Assembly (NCBI GenBank): GCA_040878325.1
Contig: JBBDMM010000010.1
Coordinates: 26,782-90,781 of the forward strand
Direction: 5' to 3'
DNA: 64,000 nucleotides
Source: Acidimicrobiia bacterium
GTDB taxonomy: Bacteria > Actinomycetota > Acidimicrobiia > Spongiisociales > UBA11373
Positions 57,923 through 64,000 of the stretch are shown in pieces. A model generated the notes under the pieces. It made no database searches, was not told the origin of the DNA, and saw only the letters and a program-made list of their open reading frames with translations. The translations under genes and the position numbers were made by a program. Each line of letters starts with the position of its first letter. Position 1 is the stretch's first letter.

Positions 57923-59784
57923 CTGGGCTCGTCGTCGATCCACTCCGCCACTCGCTGGTAGAAGTCGGGGTCCTTCCAAAAGCGGGTGTGCGCCACCAGG
58001 GGCAGGTAATCGAAGTGGAACTGCTTGCCCTTGTCGATCTGGAAGTGGTCGAGGCGATGCCCCAATACGTCTCCCCACGACCAGGCGTTGTGCCAGCGGA
58101 ATCCAGCGGGTTGGATCGCGTGGTAGTCCTCGATCTTGAAGTTCCCGTACGGCCGGCCCGTGGAATGCCGTCGCAGCGAGATCAGTGAACTGACGATCTG
58201 CGCCCGTACCGGCTCGCTGACATCGCCGGTCCGCTGGAAGAAGTAGACCACCTTGTCGAGCGGCGACCCGAAGGAGAACAGACCCTTGATCCGGTCGAAA
58301 TCCTCCCGGGCCATCCGAAACTCGTCACCGTCGCTGTCGCTGCGCTGCTCCACGGCGAGCCGGTTGATGGCGTCGTAGGCGATCACGCTGCCGAGCGAAT
58401 GGGCCGCCACCAGCACTTCGTCGTAGTACGGCTTGCGAGTGTCCTTGCGCCGGGGGGACTTCGGAGGGAGCCCCTTCAGCAGTTCCGCCAGAGCCACCAG
58501 CCGGGCGGTGACCAGGTGAAGAATCTCCTCGCGCACGGTGTGGTGCCGTGACCGGGTGTCGAGCCCACCGAAGTAGATGGCGACGTCCCCGATCCACCCG
58601 ATGAGAAACAGGGTGAGCTTTGAGGCGCCGGCCACCGTCGCCAGCCAGAACACCAGGCGCACCGGGTGTACCCACTCCTCGGGTAGCGCCTGGTAGCCCA
58701 GCCATCCGCCGACCACGGTTCCCCCGATGAGGATCGCTGCGGCGACCACCCGGACGACGGCCAACGGACGCCACGGGATCCGCCACACCTGTCCCACCAG
58801 GTACCACCACAACACGATCCCGCCCACCAATCCAGCGGCGGCGGCGAGCAACTGCCAGGCCGGGTCTTCGCCCATACGGAGCACCGCTGCCACCAGCTCC
58901 TGGACCTCGGGATCCCGATAGAGGGCGAAGGCTCCGGCCAGCAGGAGCAGCCCGGTCGCCCACGAGCCGGCCGCCCATCTCCGCAGGTAGCGCCAACGAT
59001 CCTCGGTGCGGGGCGTGGGCTCCGCGCCGACGAAGTCGCACTCGATCGCTCCAAGCCGCCACGCCCGGTATCCCCCGAAGGCCATGAACAGGCTCGCCGC
59101 CGAAAGGACCGTGAACATCGCGAGGAGGGCGAAGTCGGTCCAGGCCGCGTCGATTTCGCGGAAGTCCGTGCCCAGGCCTTTCAGGTAGTTGTCGACATGA
59201 GTCGCGGCGTTGGCGGCCAGCATGAAGAGCACCAGCCCCAGTACCGGCAGGGCGAGCGCCAGCAGCACCTCGCGCAGAAACCCGGCCACACCCGCGCGGG
59301 GGGAGTACTCGTACTCCTGGGCTGGGGCGGCGGCGGGTGGTGCTGCGGTTGGCAGCTCGCGGTCGGCGTCGCGCGGCCACCGGTAGTGGGAGGCGGCGTG
59401 AAGGCTCCAGCGGAGCAACGGGGCGAGCGAAGTGGTGAACAGCCACCTTCCGACTTCCTTCAACTTGATCAGACCCTGGGGGCGGTCCGCCCAATAGACC
59501 TCGTGGAGGTCGATCGTCGTATCGGGTTGCCGGGCGGTCCGCGACTTCGGGGTGATCTTCACCTCCACATAAGACTGCGAGGCGCGGTGGCCCTCGGACG
59601 CGACCACCCGGTGGCGCAGTTCGACCTGGTTGCCCCGGCGTCGGTGAACCCGGCTCAGCTCGACTGCGAAGAGATCCGTCAGCTGGTGGGGTTGCTGCTC
59701 GCCCATGCCGTGGACGAGGAGCAGGGCCACCCGCCTCTCGGGCGGAGCATCCGCCGACTCGTACGACCTGCCCGCTTCCGCCAT
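57847..59784 (-). CDS. Large membrane-associated alpha/beta hydrolase
   Basis: A 645-residue protein with an N-terminal hydrolase-like strand and oxyanion region (ALLLVHGMGEQQ), six or so membrane helices in the middle (about 170-400), and the nucleophile Ser in VAAHSLGSVIAYD (about residue 470) followed by HF-rich C-terminal segments. The split of the fold by membrane helices is unusual. ATG 59784 is the plausible start. Substrate unknown; a lipid-acting esterase is possible. Confidence 0.75.
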   Translation of the reverse strand: MAEAGRSYESADAPPERRVALLLVHGMGEQQPHQLTDLFAVELSRVHRRRGNQVELRHRVVASEGHRASQSYVEVKITPKSRTARQPDTTIDLHEVYWADRPQGLIKLKEVGRWLFTTSLAPLLRWSLHAASHYRWPRDADRELPTAAPPAAAPAQEYEYSPRAGVAGFLREVLLALALPVLGLVLFMLAANAATHVDNYLKGLGTDFREIDAAWTDFALLAMFTVLSAASLFMAFGGYRAWRLGAIECDFVGAEPTPRTEDRWRYLRRWAAGSWATGLLLLAGAFALYRDPEVQELVAAVLRMGEDPAWQLLAAAAGLVGGIVLWWYLVGQVWRIPWRPLAVVRVVAAAILIGGTVVGGWLGYQALPEEWVHPVRLVFWLATVAGASKLTLFLIGWIGDVAIYFGGLDTRSRHHTVREEILHLVTARLVALAELLKGLPPKSPRRKDTRKPYYDEVLVAAHSLGSVIAYDAINRLAVEQRSDSDGDEFRMAREDFDRIKGLFSFGSPLDKVVYFFQRTGDVSEPVRAQIVSSLISLRRHSTGRPYGNFKIEDYHAIQPAGFRWHNAWSWGDVLGHRLDHFQIDKGKQFHFDYLPLVAHTRFWKDPDFYQRVAEWIDDEPSQPMISAASEIARTNPNAVVPMSPA

Positions 59785-59888
59785 GGGTTGCGACTCTACT
59801 CATGGGAGGTCTTGGGAGACTGACGGCAGTGCTGGAGGGGTGGGCGTCGCGACTGGAACCGACAGCAGACGGCAGGCGTCGAACGGAC

Positions 59889-60284
59889 ATGGGAATCCGT
59901 TTCAGCGCCCTCGCCATCGTCATGCTCATTGCCGCCTGCGGTGGCGACGGGGCATCGTCCACCACGGTCGCTCCGACATTTGCCGTGTCCGGTTACGCCC
60001 ATGCCGGGCCGGTCTGCCCGGTGGAGACCACCCCGCCCGATCCCTCGTGTGAGGATCGACCTCTCGGCGGCGCCGTCGTACGCGTGCTCGATTCCGACGG
60101 GGCGGTGGTTGCCGAAGCCACCACCGCCGTCGACGGCACCTTTACCGTGCAGCTACCGGCGGGCGATTACACCGTGGTGGCGCAGCCGGTGGAGGGCCTC
60201 CTCGGCACGCCCGCGGCCATCGAGATAACCGTCGTAGTCGAGGTCTCCGATGTCGACCTCGCCTACGACACCGGCATTCGCTGA
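59889..60284 (+). CDS. Small lipoprotein with carboxypeptidase-regulatory-like domain
   Basis: A 131-residue lipoprotein: signal peptide MGIRFSALAIVMLIAAC (lipobox LIAAC), a short Ser/Thr linker, then a beta-sandwich-like domain (GGAVVRVLDSDGAVVAEATT; GTFTVQLPAGDYTVVAQPV) of the carboxypeptidase-regulatory type. Role unknown, possibly binding or structural at the envelope. Confidence 0.75.
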   Translation: MGIRFSALAIVMLIAACGGDGASSTTVAPTFAVSGYAHAGPVCPVETTPPDPSCEDRPLGGAVVRVLDSDGAVVAEATTAVDGTFTVQLPAGDYTVVAQPVEGLLGTPAAIEITVVVEVSDVDLAYDTGIR

Positions 60285-60286
60285 CC

Positions 60287-60772
60287 TCAGGCGGCCAGCA
60301 GGGCATCGATTTGTCCCATCGCCTGCTTCATGCCCTCTTCGGCGCCCATGGCGAGGATCTGTTCCATCGCCTCGACCGACTCGAAGGTGGTCTCGATCGC
60401 CATCCGGGTGCCGGTCTTGGTCGGGCTCAGGGTGACCACGATCGTCATCGTCGGTAGCTCCGGGTTCGGGTTGCCGTTGTCGTCGGCGAAGCCGTCCTCG
60501 AACTCGAGACGATGGGGGGCATCCACCGAGGTGACCCGCCACCAGCCGTGCGGTTGGTCACCTTCGGGTCCGGTCATGAAATAGGTGACGCTGCCGCCGG
60601 GGGAGAGGTCGTGGTTTTTGAACGTCGCCGGATAGGTCGGCGGACCCCACCACTTCTCGAGCAGGCGGGGATCCGTCCACAACTGCCACACCCGGTCGAC
60701 CGGGGACGCGTAGTCGGCGGTGATCGTCATCGTCAGGGCATCGGTGTCTTTGTGGACGCTCGTCACGGTCAC
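60287..60772 (-). CDS. SRPBCC/AHSA1-family protein
   Basis: A 161-residue START-like protein: ITADYASPVDRVWQLWTDPR, KWWGPPTYPATF and the final helix are typical of the AHSA1 family. GTG 60772 overlaps the ArsR-type stop (GTGA). ArsR-AHSA1 pairs are common; the SRPBCC protein may bind a hydrophobic ligand sensed by the operon. Confidence 0.9.
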   Translation of the reverse strand: MTVTSVHKDTDALTMTITADYASPVDRVWQLWTDPRLLEKWWGPPTYPATFKNHDLSPGGSVTYFMTGPEGDQPHGWWRVTSVDAPHRLEFEDGFADDNGNPNPELPTMTIVVTLSPTKTGTRMAIETTFESVEAMEQILAMGAEEGMKQAMGQIDALLAA

Positions 60773-61110
60773 GGATTGTCTCCCTCGCTCAGTTCGGCGA
60801 GTGTCTCGCCGAATCGTTCTATACGGCCCTTCCACGTGTCCTCGAACCGGTCGAGCAGCGCCTGGGCGACCCGGACGGTCTCGATGTTGGCCCTGACCAG
60901 GTGCTCGCGACCTTCCCGCCGCTTGGCGACCAGCCGGGCTCGCTCGAGCACGGCCACATGCTTCTGTATGGCGGCGAAGCTCATCGGATAGTGGCCGGCG
61001 AGCGCCGTCACCGAGTGCTCGCCGAGCATGGTGCGGCGCAGGATGTCGCGCCGCGTGCGGTCGGCGAGGGCATGGAACACCAGGTCGGTATGTCGATGAT
61101 CTACAACCAT
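60769..61110 (-). CDS. ArsR-family winged-helix repressor
   Basis: A 113-residue regulator: FHALADRTRRDILRRTML, HSVTALAGHYPMSFAAIQKH as the helix-turn-helix, and the wing LVAKRREGREH. No metal-binding Cys is visible, fitting the subgroup that pairs with AHSA1 proteins. ATG 61110 lies inside a perfect 20-base palindrome and 8 bases after a TAACCT box, so the gene is probably leaderless and tightly autoregulated. Confidence 0.88.
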   Translation of the reverse strand: MVVDHRHTDLVFHALADRTRRDILRRTMLGEHSVTALAGHYPMSFAAIQKHVAVLERARLVAKRREGREHLVRANIETVRVAQALLDRFEDTWKGRIERFGETLAELSEGDNP

Positions 61111-61120
61111 ATGGTTGTAG
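61101..61120. promoter_or_regulatory. Perfect 20-base operator palindrome of the ArsR-type gene
   Basis: CTACAACCAT (61101-61110) is followed without spacer by its reverse complement (61111-61120). The regulator's start codon lies in the palindrome, so repressor binding would block both the transcription start and elongation. Confidence 0.8.
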
Positions 61121-61195
61121 GTTACCACTCGATCTCAGGTCGTGAGAGTCAGGTCTTCTCGCGTAGGGCCGAGTACGGATCCCCCCAGCCGTAGG

Positions 61196-64000
61196 TCAGC
61201 CGGCGCGTGTCGTGATCGCGTCGCCCGGCAGGCCCTCGGACCAGATTCGCTCCAAGCCATGGGCTCCCACCGAGGAGATCCACTCCTGAGCGGCGGTCGC
61301 CGCCACCAGAGCGGCCGGGTGGTCGACCCCCACCAGGGCGGCGAAGGCGGTCTGCCAATCGGCCAGTTCCAGAGGCAGGACCAACTTGGCGAGGTGCTCC
61401 AGCCCTTCGGCGAACGCCGCCGCTCCGGCTTCGGCGTCACCTTCAAGAATGGCCAGGGCGGCGTTTCCGATCTGACGGAGCCCTTTGGCGTAGCGGCCGG
61501 GGGGCAGCTCGGTGTCGAGCATCGCCAGCGCGAGGCGGATCCGCTCAGCATCCCGGGTTCGCATCGCCGTGCCGAGTGCGGCGACCGCCGCCCACGTGAC
61601 CGGTACCCCATACGACGCCTTCCATCCGCTATCCCAATCGCCCTCGTCGCGGTGGCCGAGAGCCTGCCAGCCCTGGATCGTGTAGATGGCCTGGGGGTCG
61701 GTGATCTCCCCCAACGACGCGATATCGTCAAGCATCTCCCGGCCATGGCCCGGCTTGGGGCTGCGCATCCCCTCGATGTAGTGGCGGGTCGACCGGACGG
61801 CAGCCTGCTGGAAGGGAGGCAGCTGCTCGACTTCGATCGTGTCGAGGATCTCGAGCGCCTCGTCGAACCGGCCCATCGCCGGCAATTGCCAGGCACGATC
61901 GGTGCGGGCCCGTTCCAGCCATCCGAGGCCACCGTATTTCTGGGTGAGCTCCCAGTGGGCATCGGCGGTGCGCTGCGCCGCCTGGGGATCGTTACCTGCC
62001 TGGATCACCGAGAGATTGTTCAGTGCTCGCAGCGCCTGAGGGTGAAGGCCGTGCTGTTCGGCCAACCGCGCCGCCCCGGCGAGCGTCGCCTCGGCCTCCA
62101 GGTATCGTCCCACGTCGGCGAGGGCGGTGGCCTTCGAGACGATGCCGTCGACCAGGGCCCCGGGCGTGACGAGACGCTCGGCGTTGGGGAGCACCCGGTC
62201 GGCGACTTCGATCGCCTTGTCGGGCCTTTGGTGAAGCATGTGCGCACGCGACATCTCCAACCCCAGGCTCACCTTGGCGGCGGTGTCGAACTCGGTGATC
62301 TCCGAGTAGAGCGGTTCGAGCAGCTCCACTGCCTCATCAGACCGGAAGTAGGAGTTGAGCACGAAGGCGAGGGTGGTGCATGCCTGGTAACACCCGTTCG
62401 AGTCGCCGAGCTCCTCCATGACCGTGATCGCCTCCCGGCCCAACTCGATCGCCTCTTCGAGGTCGCCGCCCCAGGATGCGGCCGCACTCGCCTTGATCAG
62501 GATGGGGGCTCGCTCGGCGGTGCTCTTCGCCAGCGACAGCGCCTGGCGGTACAGCGCCAGCGCCTGGCTGTGCGAACGGAGTTCGCTCGCCCGATTGGCC
62601 GCCCGGATCAAAGCCGCCCGTCCCTTCTCGAGGAGGTCCTCGGTGCCGGCGGGGGCGGTCTGGTGGGCGGCGAGGAAGTGGCGGGCCACCCTTCCGGCGA
62701 TCTCAGGGTCGTCGAGCCCGGCGAAGTACTCGGCCACCTGGCGGTGGCGCACGTGGCGGTCGCCGCGGCTGAGCCGGCCGTAGGCGACCTCGCGGATCAG
62801 GCTCTGCACGAAGCGGTAGCGGCCCCGGTCGGCCGACAGCGGGTCCTCGTCGATGTTGAACAGCTCCTTACGGACCAGGGCGCGAAGCGGCGCCTCCAGT
62901 TCGAGTGGGGTGGCGCCGCGAAGCACCGCCAGGCCCTTCAACGTGAAGGACTGGCCGAGCACGGCAGCGTCCTGCACCAGCTCGCGGTCGGTGGGGTTGA
63001 GGCGGTCGAGGCGGGCCCCGATCACCGCCGCCAGGCTGTCGGGCACCGCCAGCCGGGACAGGTCACCCTTGAGCAGGTAGGCATCGCCCTCGCGCACCAG
63101 GTCGCCGGTGGCGAGCAGCATCCGCACGAACTCCACCGCGTAGAGCGGGATCCCCGCGGCGCGCTCGACGATCGCCTCTACCGCGTGATCGGGGATGCCC
63201 GGCACCATCCCCGCGATCAGCCGGCCCATCTCGGCGTCGGTGAGCGGCGCCAGGTGCACGGCGACTGTGTTGCGCCGCCCCGAACCCCAACCGGGATAGC
63301 GATCCAGGAGGTCGGTGCGGGCGAGGGTGACCACCAGCACCGGATGGCGGTTGGCGCGGTCGACCAGCTCGGTGATGAACTCGTGGACGGCGATGTCGGC
63401 GCGCTGGAACTCTTCGAACAGCATCACCACGGTTCCTCGTTCTGCCACCCGATAGAAGAAGGTGCGAAGCGCGGCGAACAACTCGTTGCGATCGCCCGGG
63501 GGCATCTCGTCGAGCCCGATCAGGGCGGCGAGCCGTGGCTCCACCCAGGCGCGCTCTTCCTCGGAAGGCACGTACTCGGCAACCGCGGTCCGCAGCTTCA
63601 CCCGGCTCTTCGCCTTGTCGTCGCTGTCGGCGGCGATCCCCGCCCGGCTGCGGATCATCTCGCCCACCGACCAGAAGGCGATCCCTTCGCCGTAGGACGG
63701 GGACCGGCCCTGGTGCCAGTAGATGGGGTCGGCGATGCCGTCGATGTACTTCTGCAGCTCCCACGAGAGCCGCGACTTGCCGATGCCCGGGTCGCCGACG
63801 ATCGAGACCAGCCGACCCCGCTGCTCCCTACCGGTGGCGTGCAGCTGGTCCTTGATGAGCCGCATCTCCTCGACCCGGCCGGTGAACGGCGGCTCGATCC
63901 CCTCGGACCTGCCGCGCCCCCCGCGTTGGGCGATCACGCACAGCGCCTGGTAGGCGGCGATCGGCTGCTCCTTGCCCTTCACCTGATGCTCGCCCAGCGA
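61196..64000 (-). CDS. AAA-type ATPase with TPR repeats, probably a cyclase fusion (5' end outside window)
   Basis: The visible 935 residues start inside SLGEHQVKGKEQPIAAYQAL, the usual last strand of a class III cyclase domain, so the gene begins beyond the window edge with a cyclase. A P-loop NTPase follows (VSIVGDPGIGKSRLSWELQK; Walker B VVMLFEEFQRAD), then winged-helix and TPR-like repeats to the end. It is thus of the same type as the gene at 40210-43125. Confidence 0.88.
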   Translation of the reverse strand, partial: SLGEHQVKGKEQPIAAYQALCVIAQRGGRGRSEGIEPPFTGRVEEMRLIKDQLHATGREQRGRLVSIVGDPGIGKSRLSWELQKYIDGIADPIYWHQGRSPSYGEGIAFWSVGEMIRSRAGIAADSDDKAKSRVKLRTAVAEYVPSEEERAWVEPRLAALIGLDEMPPGDRNELFAALRTFFYRVAERGTVVMLFEEFQRADIAVHEFITELVDRANRHPVLVVTLARTDLLDRYPGWGSGRRNTVAVHLAPLTDAEMGRLIAGMVPGIPDHAVEAIVERAAGIPLYAVEFVRMLLATGDLVREGDAYLLKGDLSRLAVPDSLAAVIGARLDRLNPTDRELVQDAAVLGQSFTLKGLAVLRGATPLELEAPLRALVRKELFNIDEDPLSADRGRYRFVQSLIREVAYGRLSRGDRHVRHRQVAEYFAGLDDPEIAGRVARHFLAAHQTAPAGTEDLLEKGRAALIRAANRASELRSHSQALALYRQALSLAKSTAERAPILIKASAAASWGGDLEEAIELGREAITVMEELGDSNGCYQACTTLAFVLNSYFRSDEAVELLEPLYSEITEFDTAAKVSLGLEMSRAHMLHQRPDKAIEVADRVLPNAERLVTPGALVDGIVSKATALADVGRYLEAEATLAGAARLAEQHGLHPQALRALNNLSVIQAGNDPQAAQRTADAHWELTQKYGGLGWLERARTDRAWQLPAMGRFDEALEILDTIEVEQLPPFQQAAVRSTRHYIEGMRSPKPGHGREMLDDIASLGEITDPQAIYTIQGWQALGHRDEGDWDSGWKASYGVPVTWAAVAALGTAMRTRDAERIRLALAMLDTELPPGRYAKGLRQIGNAALAILEGDAEAGAAAFAEGLEHLAKLVLPLELADWQTAFAALVGVDHPAALVAATAAQEWISSVGAHGLERIWSEGLPGDAITTRAG

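Overview
The window is a GC-rich bacterial chromosome segment. Codons are strongly G/C-ending. Several genes start directly downstream of a TAnnnT -10 box with no room for a leader (leaderless starts). Class III nucleotide cyclases fused to TPR, AAA or NB-ARC-like domains are very frequent. Together this points to a high-GC actinobacterium, possibly a deep-branching group such as Acidimicrobiia; that placement is inference and no rRNA gene is present to test it. No tRNA, rRNA, CRISPR array, transposase or integrase was recognised.

Left part (1-18.8 kb): hairpin-rich intergenic repeats; a bifunctional formiminotransferase-cyclodeaminase followed by diaminopimelate decarboxylase; a FIST sensor protein with a histidine kinase; a secreted trypsin-like protease; a RelE/Phd toxin-antitoxin pair; a short coiled-coil membrane protein; a large Rossmann-fold protein; secreted proteins and lipoproteins; and two cyclase genes. 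Palindromic repeats have been inserted in frame into two genes here (the kinase tail and the Rossmann protein). Fragments of the Rossmann gene lie in three later intergenic gaps.

Middle part (19-36.8 kb): an accessory island with visibly lower GC than its flanks and tightly overlapping operons, read as a defence island. It holds (A) a five-gene operon with a P-loop ATPase, a PD-(D/E)XK nuclease and a zinc-ribbon/HARE-HTH-like protein; (B) a six-gene operon with a GHKL (MORC/MutL-like) ATPase, two unknown proteins, a 5-cytosine DNA methyltransferase, a small domain otherwise found fused to HNH nucleases, and a Vsr-type nuclease; (C) a pair of PD-(D/E)XK nucleases; (D) a RecQ helicase fused to a phosphoribosyltransferase-like domain, overlapping a DprA-like gene; and (E) an AbiEi-like regulator/nuclease with an elaborate operator. 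Small and decaying toxin-antitoxin genes mark the right edge.

Right part (37-64 kb): a SEC-C protein, an alpha/beta hydrolase, more class III cyclases, a lipase, a second full copy of the RecQ-PRTase/DprA pair, MazEF, a VioB-like ferritin-fold protein, membrane and lipoproteins, an ArsR/SRPBCC pair with a perfect operator palindrome, and an AAA/TPR protein cut by the window end that probably begins with another cyclase domain. The strongest candidates for an undescribed system are operons A and B and the duplicated RecQ-PRTase plus DprA cassette.
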